The notes under the pieces: model-generated
What the model was told of the DNA's origin: nothing
Seen by the model: the letters and a program-made list of their open reading frames with translations, nothing else
Database searches by the model: none
Assembly: GCA_030684515.1 (NCBI GenBank)
Contig: JAUXVJ010000009.1
Span: 434,001-498,000, forward strand
Direction of reading: 5' to 3'
DNA: 64,000 nt
Source of the DNA: Actinomycetota bacterium
GTDB taxonomy: Bacteria; Actinomycetota; Actinomycetes; S36-B12
Made by a program: the position numbers and the translations under genes
In this document: in pieces, positions 1-8,350 of the stretch
Layout of the letters: every line of letters starts with the position of its first letter
Position numbering within the stretch: position 1 is the stretch's first letter

Positions 1-400
1 GCGCTGCAATGACGAGCAGTAGACCCGGTTCCAGCAGTGAGCCGAACAGGCCTCGAAAAGCTAGGGCGATCACAACTGTTGGCAGCACGAATGGCACGGT
101 GACCAATGCTTGGGTCAGGGCTCTTCCACGGAACTGGTAGTTGCTCAGCACACCAGCCAAGGGCAGACCGATGAGCAGGGCCAGGCCGGCACTGATGAGT
201 GCTTGGCCGCCAGCCAGCCCAGCGATGTGCAGAGTGCCAGCCCAGTCGAAAGTGCTGATCGCCTCGAGGGCACGCCCCAGCACAGTTGCGACCGGGGCTC
301 CGAGCAGTACAGCCAGAAAGAGAGCAGGGGGGACCCATGCCCACTTCAGCCAACTCGGTGCATTCAGCGCCCCATCACCTGACCCCAGGTCTTCAGCCAC
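1..400 (-). CDS. thiP: Thiamine ABC transporter permease ThiP-like (partial, C-terminus outside window)
   Basis: Inner-membrane permease subunit expected to work with the ThiB-like binding protein encoded just upstream. Only the first ~133 codons are in the window. Read from a GTG at 400, the frame is open to the edge and encodes a short polar start, one hydrophobic segment, a loop, and then the start of a binding-protein-dependent permease domain (segments ALISAGLALLIGLPLAGVLS and ALVTVPFVLPTVVIALAF). The GTG start overlaps thiB by 37 nt. There is no in-frame ATG nearby, so the exact start is uncertain. An iron or putrescine permease would look similar, but the TPP riboswitch ahead of the operon favours thiamine. 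Confidence 0.75.
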   Translation of the reverse strand, partial: MAEDLGSGDGALNAPSWLKWAWVPPALFLAVLLGAPVATVLGRALEAISTFDWAGTLHIAGLAGGQALISAGLALLIGLPLAGVLSNYQFRGRALTQALVTVPFVLPTVVIALAFRGLFGSLLEPGLLLVIAA

Positions 401-1431
401 TCACTCAGGTGGGCGTTCACATCTGCAGCCGACAGTTGAAGTGGATTGGCAACCCTGGCGGCAAACTTGGTGAACACCGGAGGCAACGGCACGTTCGCGC
501 GCGACGGAAATACGAACATCGACAAGGGAACGTCGGCCTGCACTGGTGCCGACAGCAACCAGTCGACGACCTTTCGAGCGGCCGCTTCATTGGGCGTGCC
601 TCGCAACACGCCAGCGAATTCGATCTGCCGGTAGCAACCATCGGTCAGCACTGAAGTTGAAGGCTTGCTGGGCTTGGGCTGTTCTGCGTAGACGATCTCT
701 GCAGGTGGGCTTGTTGCATAGGAGACGACGAGAGGTCGGTCTCCCCTGCCTGCGCTGAACACACTCTCATAGGCGTCGGTCCAACTTCCCGAGACCTTGA
801 CACCATTTGCGTTCAACTGCTCCCAGTACTGAGGCCAGTTCTCCCCGTACTTGGCAATGGTGGCGAGCATGAAAGCCAAGCCGGGAGAAGAGCTTGCCGG
901 ATCTTCGACCACAAGCAAGTCCTTGTACTTCTTGCCCGTCAATTGATCGATATTGATCGGGACCGGTACTTGGTTCTTGGCAAACCAGGTGTCGTCGATG
1001 TTGATGCAGACGTCGCCGTAGTCGATCGGGGTGACGACTCCTCCAGAGGTGTCGTCGCGCAACTCGGGGACTATCGAATCTGCATCACTTGCGGTGTACG
1101 GACTGAATACTTCGGCATCGACGGCCTTCGACAGGAGAGTGTTGTCAATGCCGAACATGACGTCGGCGCTGGGGGATCCGGCAGCGAGCACTGCACCGGC
1201 CACCATGGCGCCCGCGTCGCCTGCCGTCATCACCTCGATGGTGATGCCGGTGTCCTTCTTGAACTGCTCGAGGAGTGACTCGCTGACAACAAAGGAATCA
1301 TGAGCGAGCAGTCGCACTGTCGTTGGCCCAGATGTTTCTGGGCTTGAGGGTTCGGCACTGCTGCAGGCACCGAGCACGAGCCCGCCACTGAGCACCAGCC
1401 CGATCATCAGTTTTGATGCATGGAAACGCAT
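364..1431 (-). CDS. thiB: Thiamine ABC transporter substrate-binding lipoprotein (ThiB/TbpA-like)
   Basis: Extracytoplasmic lipoprotein that would capture thiamine or a thiamine precursor and pass it to the ThiP permease. Residues 1-23 form a lipoprotein signal peptide with lipobox LGAC (Cys23). The rest is a family-1 type periplasmic binding fold of the ThiB/PotD group, about 355 residues, the normal size. The ATG at 1431 is chosen because an AGAGG-type ribosome site lies 5-6 bases upstream; an upstream GTG at 1437 is also in frame. The TPP riboswitch sits immediately upstream, so expression should fall when thiamine pyrophosphate is plentiful. Specificity is inferred from that riboswitch as well as from family resemblance. 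Confidence 0.88.
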   Translation of the reverse strand: MRFHASKLMIGLVLSGGLVLGACSSAEPSSPETSGPTTVRLLAHDSFVVSESLLEQFKKDTGITIEVMTAGDAGAMVAGAVLAAGSPSADVMFGIDNTLLSKAVDAEVFSPYTASDADSIVPELRDDTSGGVVTPIDYGDVCINIDDTWFAKNQVPVPINIDQLTGKKYKDLLVVEDPASSSPGLAFMLATIAKYGENWPQYWEQLNANGVKVSGSWTDAYESVFSAGRGDRPLVVSYATSPPAEIVYAEQPKPSKPSTSVLTDGCYRQIEFAGVLRGTPNEAAARKVVDWLLSAPVQADVPLSMFVFPSRANVPLPPVFTKFAARVANPLQLSAADVNAHLSEWLKTWGQVMGR

Positions 1432-1440
1432 ATCCACCTC

Positions 1441-1532
1441 TTCCCTTGCGCTGGCATTACCCAGATCAGGTTCATTGGGTCGGTGGAGACGTCCACCCTC
1501 TCAGCCCGCCGAATCTGCGAGCTCCCCTTGGT
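1441..1532 (-). promoter_or_regulatory. TPP riboswitch (THI element)
   Basis: On the minus strand the leader contains the hallmark THI-box segments in order: GGGCTGAGAGGG, then ACCC, then GAACCTGATCTGGGTAATGCC followed by AGCG and a purine-rich 3' end. The CUGAGA loop and the ACCUGAUCUGG segment are the conserved pyrimidine-binding core of the TPP aptamer. The element ends about 10 bases before the thiB start, so the ribosome site lies in or beside its 3' side. This suggests translational control of thiB-thiP by thiamine pyrophosphate. Confidence 0.95.
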
Positions 1533-1573
1533 GCGTGAAGTCTATGTGGCTGGGGATGCTCCCCGGCGGCGGC

Positions 1574-1789
1574 TCAGAACCTGCGAAGGGCGCGGACGAG
1601 AAAGACGACAGCTGTTGCTGCGCCAAGGCCCGCGAGGATGAAGACCAAGGACCAAGCGTCGAAACCCACCGCTGTGCCGCGGACGACACCTGCGGTGATC
1701 AGGAGAAGCGCAGCCATCGACTGAAGGAACACGGCAAATCTGATCTGCCGCTGGGTTGCACTATTGCCCGGCGCGCCGTCATTCGTCAT
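1574..1789 (-). CDS. Small two-segment membrane protein, unknown function
   Basis: A 71-residue protein with a short polar N-terminus, two hydrophobic stretches (about residues 19-37 and 44-64) and a basic tail (RALRRF), so probably two membrane helices with both ends in the cytoplasm. It begins 9 bases after the histidine phosphatase stop and ends about 40 bases before the TPP riboswitch, so it looks like the last gene of the upstream operon. I do not recognise the family. Its length and tight spacing are the main support for it being a real gene. Confidence 0.55.
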   Translation of the reverse strand: MTNDGAPGNSATQRQIRFAVFLQSMAALLLITAGVVRGTAVGFDAWSLVFILAGLGAATAVVFLVRALRRF

Positions 1790-1798
1790 TGGGTCAAC

Positions 1799-2404
1799 TT
1801 AGTGAGAGGGGTGCGCTCCTGCATTCCAGGTTCGGATCACACGCTGCTCGTGTTCGAAACCGAGGATGGACACCGTGGCTGGGTCAAGAGCGAACAGCCG
1901 ACCGTCGATAGGCTCAAGGCAAAGCCAAGTGGCGGTGAGAATGCGCAGGACATGGCCGTGCGCAACCAATACGCACACTCCGCCTGCTTCAACGACGGGC
2001 AGACACTTTTCGATGACTCGAGTTGTGCGGACTTGAATCTCAGCAAGCTGTTCACCGGCCGTGGCTCCTGCTGGGATCGGCTCGGCCCAGATCGTCCAAT
2101 CAGGTTCGTTGAGCCGCGCGCGTATTTCGGCGGTGGTCAATCCTTCCCATGCGCCGTAGTCCCATTCGAGCAGATCCGGGACGGTCTCAGTGATGACCAG
2201 TCCAGCCAAGGCCGCGGTCTGTTGCGCTCTTTGCAGCGGGCTGCACAGGACAAGATCGGGATCCTTCGGCAGAACCAAGGCGACCGCTCGGGCAGCTGAT
2301 TCGCCTTGTTCGGTCAATGGGATCTCAGTTCTCCCAGTGTGTCTTCCGGATCTGCTCCACTCGGTCTGGCCATGGCGCACCAAGAAGATCTGTCCACTTG
2401 TCAT
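1799..2404 (-). CDS. Histidine phosphatase family protein (phosphoglycerate mutase-like)
   Basis: Cytosolic phosphatase of the branch-1 histidine phosphatase superfamily, about 201 residues. The catalytic RHG motif is at residues 10-12 (LVRHGQTEWS), and the second catalytic His is in the C-terminal VAHGHVLRI segment. An internal Arg/Glu pair (LCSPLQRAQQT; WDYGAWEGLT) matches small-molecule phosphatases such as CobC/PhoE rather than glycolytic mutases. The start at 2404 overlaps the DsbA-like gene as ATGA, indicating translational coupling. The substrate cannot be told from sequence. Confidence 0.85.
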   Translation of the reverse strand: MTSGQIFLVRHGQTEWSRSGRHTGRTEIPLTEQGESAARAVALVLPKDPDLVLCSPLQRAQQTAALAGLVITETVPDLLEWDYGAWEGLTTAEIRARLNEPDWTIWAEPIPAGATAGEQLAEIQVRTTRVIEKCLPVVEAGGVCVLVAHGHVLRILTATWLCLEPIDGRLFALDPATVSILGFEHEQRVIRTWNAGAHPSH

Positions 2405-3051
2405 GTGGTGCCCGAGCCGGCTTCCCAAGCCTGAGCAAGGGCAGACGCGAAAAGTTCACTCGACTGAGCGCCGGTCACGCCGAATCGCTCATCCAGCACA
2501 AAGAAGGGAACCCCAGTGCAACCCAAAGCCCGGGCAATCTCCTGATCGCGGTGGACAGCGTCCGAGTACTCCTCGCCGGTGAGCAGATCGCGAGCAGCGT
2601 CCTCGTCCAGACCGGCGCCCGCAGCGAAGGCAGTCAGCTCATCGATGCCAAAGATCGAGGCGCCTTGTTCGAAGTAGGCACTGAACAAGGTATTCAGGAG
2701 GCGTTCACCGGACGCGTGGCTGAGATCCTGAGCCCACAGGACCAGTCGATGCCCATCGCGGGTGTTGCCGCTCAAGGTTCGGTCCAGTTGATAGTTCAGG
2801 CCAACACTGGCTGCGGCGTCACTCACTCCCCTTTGCATCTCCTTGGCCTCAGCAACGCTGACTCCGTACTTCGCAGCGAGCATCTCGGTTGTGGCTTGGG
2901 TTGTCGTGCTGGCCTGCGGATTGAGTTGATAGGCGCGATGCCAGATCGTCACATCCTGCTTGTGCTCAAAGCTCGATAGGGCGATCTCAAGCTGACGCTT
3001 GCCGATGAAGCACCACGGACACACCAGGTCTGACCAGACTTCAATCTGCAT
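2401..3051 (-). CDS. DsbA family oxidoreductase (FrnE-like)
   Basis: A 216-residue thioredoxin-fold protein of the DsbA/FrnE (2-hydroxychromene-2-carboxylate isomerase-like) group. The N-terminus IEVWSDLVCPWCFIGKRQLE carries a CPWC redox motif at residues 11-14. A helical insertion follows, and the cis-Pro loop is visible as GCTGVPFFVLDE. There is no signal peptide, so it acts in the cytoplasm, as FrnE proteins do. The gene begins 3 bases after the flippase-like gene and overlaps the next one. Its partner in disulfide or detoxification chemistry is unknown. Confidence 0.85.
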   Translation of the reverse strand: MQIEVWSDLVCPWCFIGKRQLEIALSSFEHKQDVTIWHRAYQLNPQASTTTQATTEMLAAKYGVSVAEAKEMQRGVSDAAASVGLNYQLDRTLSGNTRDGHRLVLWAQDLSHASGERLLNTLFSAYFEQGASIFGIDELTAFAAGAGLDEDAARDLLTGEEYSDAVHRDQEIARALGCTGVPFFVLDERFGVTGAQSSELFASALAQAWEAGSGTT

Positions 3052-3054
3052 TGC

Positions 3055-4095
3055 TCAATCCTCACTTACCAGCGGCTGACGTCTTCTGTCCCAACCGTAG
3101 ATACCCAGAGCCAAGAGCCCAACCACCAGTTGCGGAACAAACCAGGCCAGCCGCCAGACCAGATCAGCGGCAATTGCCTCAGCAGCAGGACAGCCGAAAG
3201 CCACGAGCAGGCCGACCAGAGCCGCATCGACGGTGCCCAGTCCGCCGGGAGTCAGCGGAATGCTCGTCAGAATCAAGGCAATGGAAAATGCTGCGAAGAC
3301 TTCAATCAGATTCACAGGTTCGGGAAAGGAGCCGAGTGCGGCCAGCCCGACGATCAGAACCAGAATCGGGGCCATCTGCGCTGCCACGTTGCTGATGGTC
3401 AACTGCTTCCATCGGGTGCGCACCATTACTGACGCATGAGCATTGAAGGTGCCAAGCGCCTCGGAGACGTCCGGTGGCGTCTTGCGAATCACGCCGTAGA
3501 GCCAATTCGCCGGCGCCTGCAGAAGCTCTCCTGCCCTGCGCGCGGTGGCCTCGGAGCGAAGGACGTAGACGATGCCCAGGATCGACATCACTACCGCTCC
3601 AAGACCCAGGCCGGCGATCGTCACATACGCGGTTGCGGAATCTCCGTCGGCAACGAGCAATGCCACAGCAACTGCAGGTGCGCCGAGAATCAGCAGGTAG
3701 GTCCAAATGGCGTCTGCGGTGACAGCAGCTGCCGCCCGCGCGGTCTCCACCCCGTATCGAGCCAAGATCGCGTACTGAGTTGCCGCGGCCAGCGCACCGC
3801 CGCCAGGCAGGATGTTGCTGATCGAGAACCCGGCTTGGCGATTGATGAAACTGGTGCGGTACCCAACCTCGGGCATTGCTGCCGATGTGGTGAAGGGATA
3901 CACGCCAATATTGATGACACTTGCAACGACCAGCCCGGCAATCCAGATGGGCTCCATCTCGGCAATTTGGGTCAGCGCTGCCCGGTAGTCGCCCATCTGC
4001 GGAAACAGGAACGCAAACACCGCTATCACGATGACCAGCCCAATGACCGCAGTGAGCACAGTGCGCACCGTCTTGCCGGAAGGTTTGGCGCTCAT
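3055..4095 (-). CDS. Flippase-like / lysylphosphatidylglycerol synthase TM-domain protein
   Basis: A polytopic membrane protein of 346 residues with about eight hydrophobic segments, matching the YbhN/AglD-type UPF0104 family (LPG_synthase_TM). The typical central signature is present (FSISNILPGGGALAAATQYA, and later TSIPLTPGGLGTVDAAL near residues 275-291). Members of this family are proposed to flip lipids or lipid-linked sugars, or are attached to MprF aminoacyl-lipid synthases; here there is no catalytic aminoacyl domain. It is the first gene of a minus-strand operon and diverges from the pst operon. Confidence 0.78.
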   Translation of the reverse strand: MSAKPSGKTVRTVLTAVIGLVIVIAVFAFLFPQMGDYRAALTQIAEMEPIWIAGLVVASVINIGVYPFTTSAAMPEVGYRTSFINRQAGFSISNILPGGGALAAATQYAILARYGVETARAAAAVTADAIWTYLLILGAPAVAVALLVADGDSATAYVTIAGLGLGAVVMSILGIVYVLRSEATARRAGELLQAPANWLYGVIRKTPPDVSEALGTFNAHASVMVRTRWKQLTISNVAAQMAPILVLIVGLAALGSFPEPVNLIEVFAAFSIALILTSIPLTPGGLGTVDAALVGLLVAFGCPAAEAIAADLVWRLAWFVPQLVVGLLALGIYGWDRRRQPLVSED

Positions 4096-4139
4096 CCCAA
4101 TGACCCTAGCGGGGCGCAGAGCGCTCCTTCCCTGAGTGA

Positions 4140-4157
4140 ATTCACCATCCGTTCATG
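4140..4157 (+). promoter_or_regulatory. PHO-box-like direct repeat upstream of pst operon
   Basis: Two heptamers, ATTCACC (4140-4146) and GTTCATG (4151-4157), repeat with an 11-base period. This matches the layout of actinobacterial PhoP boxes (GTTCACC units every 11 bases). The site lies about 70 bases upstream of pstC, where a phosphate-starvation activator site is expected. No phoP/phoR gene is in the window, so regulation is inferred. Confidence 0.55.
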
Positions 4158-4223
4158 TTTGTGATGGCTGGTGTTTTCTAGGGATACCCCCTCACGTCAA
4201 CCTCGCTCAGACAGCATCCGGAC

Positions 4224-5192
4224 ATGGCAAATACCGATCTGGAGCAGCGCGACCTGAACTCGGCCGCGACCTCCCACCGAGGGGATCGGGTATTCAGTCG
4301 GATCGTCACAAGCGCGGCATTCACCTCGCTTATCGTCTTGGCTGGCATTGCCATCTTCCTTGGCGTGCAAGCAGTTTCGGCGTTTCAGAGTCAGGGCCTT
4401 GATTTCATCTTCTCCACCGGCTGGGACATCAACACTGATCCACCGACAGCAGGCATCTGGGGCATGCTCTACGGCTCAGTGCTCTTGGCAGTGATCGGCC
4501 TGGCAATCGCTGTTCCCGTGGCGGTCATGCTCTCGATTTTCATGGTCTTCCTGGCACCGCGAAAGCTTGCTGCGGTGCTGACCAATCTGATTGACCTGCT
4601 GGCAGCCATTCCCTCAGTGATCATCGGCCTGTGGGCCTTCTACATCTTGAATCCCCCGGCAGAGGGGTGGCAGCAATTGCTCAACCAGTACCTCGGCTGG
4701 ATTCCGATCTTTGAGAATACTTCGCAGAACTTCTCGGGCACACCGTTCATCGCTGGACTGGTCCTGGCAATCATGATGATCCCGATCATCACTTCCATCT
4801 CCCGCGAAGTGCTCAGCCGCACGCCACCGGATCTGGTCAATGCTGCCGAGGCACTTGGCTGCTCGCTGTGGACCATGTTGCGTTATGTCGCTTTGCCCTA
4901 TGGCCGTGGCGGGATCGTGGGCGGGGTCATGCTCGGCTTGGGACGCGCACTTGGCGAGACCATCGCGGTGTTCTTCGTGTTGAAGTTGACATTCGAGACG
5001 AACTGGTACCACATCATTGAGTCTGGTGGTGGTTCGATTGCCACGCTCATTGTTTCCCGCTTCGGCGAGGTCTCTGGGCCTGAAGAGTTGAACCTCTTGC
5101 TCGCAGCCGGATTCTTCCTCTTCCTTGGGACCATCGGCGTCAACATCGTTGCGAACTTGATCGTCAGTCGGACAGGCAGGATGCAGAAGTGA
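4224..5192 (+). CDS. pstC: Phosphate ABC transporter permease PstC
   Basis: One of the two membrane subunits of the high-affinity phosphate importer, 322 residues. It has an N-terminal membrane segment (about residues 30-55), then a MetI-like permease domain with the PstC pattern DLLAAIPSVIIGLWAFYIL. The EAA loop near residues 213-232 (AAEALGCSLWTMLRYVALPY) contacts the ATPase PstB. It is the first gene of the operon and overlaps pstA by a GTGA. It lies downstream of a PHO-box-like repeat. Confidence 0.95.
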   Translation: MANTDLEQRDLNSAATSHRGDRVFSRIVTSAAFTSLIVLAGIAIFLGVQAVSAFQSQGLDFIFSTGWDINTDPPTAGIWGMLYGSVLLAVIGLAIAVPVAVMLSIFMVFLAPRKLAAVLTNLIDLLAAIPSVIIGLWAFYILNPPAEGWQQLLNQYLGWIPIFENTSQNFSGTPFIAGLVLAIMMIPIITSISREVLSRTPPDLVNAAEALGCSLWTMLRYVALPYGRGGIVGGVMLGLGRALGETIAVFFVLKLTFETNWYHIIESGGGSIATLIVSRFGEVSGPEELNLLLAAGFFLFLGTIGVNIVANLIVSRTGRMQK

Positions 5193-6277
5193 GCACCATC
5201 ACCTATCAAGCTCCGCTGAACCCGGACGATCTGGTCCAGAAGCCGACACGTCCATGGCGCCAGAAGCCTCGTTCATTCACCACCGCCGTCGCACTGGCAG
5301 TTGCTATCCCAGCCCTGATCTCTGCCGGATTGTTCTTCTTCTCACCGATTCCTGGTGCTCTCGTCCTCACCGTCATCTTCTTCCCGCTGCAACTGCTTGC
5401 CTCCGCAATTGCAGCCTGGTCAACGCGTGGTGTCCGCGGAATCGCGGACTCGGTCATCATCGTTAATGCCATTGGCTCCACTGTGTTCGCTCTAGTGGTG
5501 CTGTTGTCACTGATCGGGTCTCTGGTTGTTCGCGGATTGCGCGCATTGAGTGCTCACTTCGTGTATCAGAACAGCGTCTTCATCAATCCGAGTACGCCCC
5601 TTGAATATGGCGGCATCGGACACGCGCTCCTTGGCACCATCCTTATCGTCGGCATCGCATCACTTGTTGCAGTGCCCATTGGCATCGCAACAGCCGTCTA
5701 CATCACCGAAGTGCGTGGCAGGGCAGTGCCGTACGTTCGCTTCTTCGTCCAGGCAATGAGCGGCGTTCCTTCCGTGGTCGCTGGCCTGTTCATCCTGACC
5801 ATTGCGGTGTCCACGGGCTGGTTCAGCCAGAATGCATTTGCTGGCGGTCTCGCATACGCGATCCTGATGCTGCCAACCGTGGCTCGCACGGCTGAAGAAG
5901 TTCTGAAGCTCATCCCTGATGAACTGCGCACGGGTGCCCTGGCGCTTGGCTCCACTCGTGCTCGGACCGTCATGAAGGTTGTGCTGCCTGCAGCCAAGAC
6001 CGGCATCATCACAGCGATCCTGCTGGGCATTGCTCGCGTCATTGGCGAAACTGCACCGTTGCTGCTCGCCGCGGGAAACAACGACGGCACCGTGATCAAT
6101 CCGTTTGGGCAGGCAATCGCCTCCATTCCGGTTTACATCTTCAACAACGTGGCTGTGCCCTACCCCGATGCCGTTGCTCGGGCTTGGGGAGCTGCGCTGG
6201 TGCTCATGATTCTCATCGCAGTTCTGTTCACCCTTGCACGCGTCCTCGGCCGAGGACGCGTAGGTCGCGCGAAATAG
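5189..6277 (+). CDS. pstA: Phosphate ABC transporter permease PstA
   Basis: Second permease subunit of the phosphate importer, 362 residues. This is longer than many PstA proteins because of an N-terminal extension with three or four extra hydrophobic segments (about residues 30-125) before the MetI-like domain. Typical PstA motifs are MSGVPSVVAGLFILTI and the coupling loop ALALGSTRARTVMKVVLPAA. The GTG start is inside the pstC stop (GTGA), so the two permeases are translationally coupled. The heterodimer with PstC forms the transmembrane channel. Confidence 0.95.
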   Translation: MSTITYQAPLNPDDLVQKPTRPWRQKPRSFTTAVALAVAIPALISAGLFFFSPIPGALVLTVIFFPLQLLASAIAAWSTRGVRGIADSVIIVNAIGSTVFALVVLLSLIGSLVVRGLRALSAHFVYQNSVFINPSTPLEYGGIGHALLGTILIVGIASLVAVPIGIATAVYITEVRGRAVPYVRFFVQAMSGVPSVVAGLFILTIAVSTGWFSQNAFAGGLAYAILMLPTVARTAEEVLKLIPDELRTGALALGSTRARTVMKVVLPAAKTGIITAILLGIARVIGETAPLLLAAGNNDGTVINPFGQAIASIPVYIFNNVAVPYPDAVARAWGAALVLMILIAVLFTLARVLGRGRVGRAK

Positions 6278-6286
6278 GAGATGGCC

Positions 6287-7123
6287 ATGTCAACCGCTGA
6301 ATTCGAGGAAGTCGCAATGATGGAATCGGATCTCCTGCCTGCTCGCAAGCCCGCTACAAGTGAGTTGCGCGCTGAGAATGTGAGCGTCTGGTTTGGCAAG
6401 CGGAAGGTTCTGGAGAACGTCAATATCGACTTTCCCAAGAACACCGTGACCGCTCTCATCGGCCCTTCGGGATGTGGCAAATCGACCTTCATCCGTACGT
6501 TGAATCGCCTGCATGAGTTGATCCCCAGTGCAGCCCTTGCTGGTTCGGTGTTGTACGAAGGCAAAGACATCTACAGCTCGGATGTCGACCCTGTGCATAT
6601 TCGACTGCAAATCGGCATGGTCTTCCAGAAGCCAAATCCATTTCCGAGCATGACCATTCGCGGCAATGTGCTCTCGGGCCTGAAGCTTTCAGGAATGAAG
6701 CGTGACAACCACGATGACATCGTCGAGCAGACTCTGACAGCTGCTGGTTTGTGGACTGAAGTCAAAGACCGACTCAATCACGCAGCTGGCGATCTCTCCG
6801 GCGGACAGCAGCAGCGACTTGTTATTGCTCGCGCACTTGCCGTGCAACCCAGCGTGTTGTTGATGGACGAGCCTTGCTCGGCGCTTGACCCGGCATCCAC
6901 TCTCAAGATCGAAGAGACGATTCGTCAGTTGTCCAAGGAGGTGACGATTGTCATCGTCACGCACAACATGCAGCAAGCGGTGCGCGTGGCTGACAACACG
7001 GCGTTCTTCCTGGCCCAGGAGAACGAGCCCGGACATATCGTCGAACAGGGTCTGACCACTGACATCTTCGGCCAGCCGCAAGACCAGCGCACTCTTGACT
7101 ACGTGAATGGGCGCTTCGGTTAA
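6287..7123 (+). CDS. pstB: Phosphate ABC transporter ATP-binding protein PstB
   Basis: ATPase subunit of the phosphate importer, 278 residues from the ATG at 6287. That start has a TAGGAG ribosome site at proper distance; the ATG at 6281 lies too close to it. Walker A GPSGCGKS is at about 59-66, the ABC signature is LSGGQQQR, Walker B is VLLMDEP followed by CSALDP, and the switch His is in IVTHNMQQA. The PstB-specific block for three-part substrate import (LNRLHELIPSA) is present. The N-terminus has about 25 extra residues. Confidence 0.96.
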   Translation: MSTAEFEEVAMMESDLLPARKPATSELRAENVSVWFGKRKVLENVNIDFPKNTVTALIGPSGCGKSTFIRTLNRLHELIPSAALAGSVLYEGKDIYSSDVDPVHIRLQIGMVFQKPNPFPSMTIRGNVLSGLKLSGMKRDNHDDIVEQTLTAAGLWTEVKDRLNHAAGDLSGGQQQRLVIARALAVQPSVLLMDEPCSALDPASTLKIEETIRQLSKEVTIVIVTHNMQQAVRVADNTAFFLAQENEPGHIVEQGLTTDIFGQPQDQRTLDYVNGRFG

Positions 7124-7252
7124 GCCGTTGTTCATCTTGGCACGCACTGTTCATCTCAGAGTTGGCTGCGCGTCACAGATAAGCCCCTGACCGGCAACGT
7201 CAGGTACGTAACTTCAAGTATGCAGTCATCACATACATCAAAGGAGAATCCA

Positions 7253-8308
7253 GTGCGTCGCACACTCGCGATCATCGCCGGCACCGCCATCGCAGCCTCG
7301 GGGCTTGCCATGGTTGCCCCGGCAAATGCAGCCGAAACTGTTCCAGGCGGTGGGGCGTCGTTCCCAGCCGTATTCATGCAGCAGTGCGCAGCCGACTACA
7401 ACGGCTCTCAGAACAACTTCACCATCACCTATACCTCCACTGGCTCAGGCACGGGCAAGGGCAACTTCTCCAAGGGCACCTTCGTGTTCGGTCAGACCGA
7501 CTCGGCGTACACCTCTGGCGAGCCAACCTTCGATTGGGAGTACGTGCCCAATGTCGGCGGTTCGATCGCCATCACGATCAACCTGAAGAATCCGACCACT
7601 GGTCGCACTCTTGGTTCATCCATTCAATTGACGCAGGCAACTCTGGCGAAGATCTTCAGTGGTGCCATCACCACGTGGAACAATCCTGAGATCCTGAAGT
7701 CCAATCCCCGGATCGCCAAGTCGATCCCGGCTGTGCCGATCACGATCGCCTACCGCTCAGATGCTTCAGGAACCACGAACAACTTCCTGCAGTACCTGAA
7801 CGCATGGGCACCTTCATCCTTCACCAAGGTTCAAGATGACATGTCCACTGCGTTCCCCGGTGGCGTGCCACCGCAGAACTCAGTCGCAGGTCGCACCAAT
7901 CAGGGTGTCATGGCTAACGTGATCGCCAAGGAAGGCACCATTGGCTACGTCGATCTCGGCGACGCCAAGGGCTACCCATCAGCACGCCTGCAGAATGCAT
8001 TGGGCGAATTCATTGCCCCATCAGCTGCATCGGCTGCGAAGAACCTCGCCAAGCAGACAGACATGCAGTCGTCAGGCATCGTGCAGTTGAACTACGCGAG
8101 CAAGGTCAAGGGTGCCTACCCGATTGCGATCTTCACCTACGGCCTCGCACGCACGGATGGCAAGGGCCCCAACGGCTTGGGTGTTCGCCAGTTCTTCGAC
8201 TACGTCCTGGCCAAGTGCGGACCTTCACGTGCGTCTTCACTCGGCTATGTGCCATTGACAGGCGAAATCCTGGCCAAGGCACGCGCGAACGTCCTCAAGA
8301 TCAAGTAA
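7253..8308 (+). CDS. pstS: Phosphate-binding protein PstS
   Basis: Secreted phosphate-binding component, about 351 residues. The GTG at 7253 is preferred because an AAGGAG site precedes it. The signal peptide (about residues 1-26, ending ANA-AE) looks like a signal-peptidase I type, with no lipobox, which is unusual for a Gram-positive PstS. Ligand loops are recognisable: TSTGSGTGKGNF near residue 60 and YRSDASGTTNNF near residue 170. The gene follows pstB after a 129-base gap holding two GTTCATC heptamers 19 bases apart (7130 and 7149), so it may also have its own promoter. It is placed after the membrane genes rather than before them. Confidence 0.92.
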   Translation: MRRTLAIIAGTAIAASGLAMVAPANAAETVPGGGASFPAVFMQQCAADYNGSQNNFTITYTSTGSGTGKGNFSKGTFVFGQTDSAYTSGEPTFDWEYVPNVGGSIAITINLKNPTTGRTLGSSIQLTQATLAKIFSGAITTWNNPEILKSNPRIAKSIPAVPITIAYRSDASGTTNNFLQYLNAWAPSSFTKVQDDMSTAFPGGVPPQNSVAGRTNQGVMANVIAKEGTIGYVDLGDAKGYPSARLQNALGEFIAPSAASAAKNLAKQTDMQSSGIVQLNYASKVKGAYPIAIFTYGLARTDGKGPNGLGVRQFFDYVLAKCGPSRASSLGYVPLTGEILAKARANVLKIK

Positions 8309-8350
8309 GTCGCAACTCAAATTCAACAGTAACTATCGAAGGTGAGGACG

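Noticed and set aside
110-758. Several plus-strand open frames opposite thiB and thiP.
   Set aside because: They lie antisense to genes with clear protein motifs, have high Arg/Ser/Pro shadow composition and no ribosome sites.
1475-2299. Long plus-strand frame of 274 codons across 1.5-2.3 kb.
   Set aside because: It overlaps the TPP riboswitch and the histidine phosphatase on the other strand, which have decisive motifs. The composition is that of a mirrored frame.
7130-7155. Second PHO box ahead of pstS.
   Set aside because: The GTTCATC copies are 19 bases apart, not a multiple of 11, so they are not a good PhoP site.
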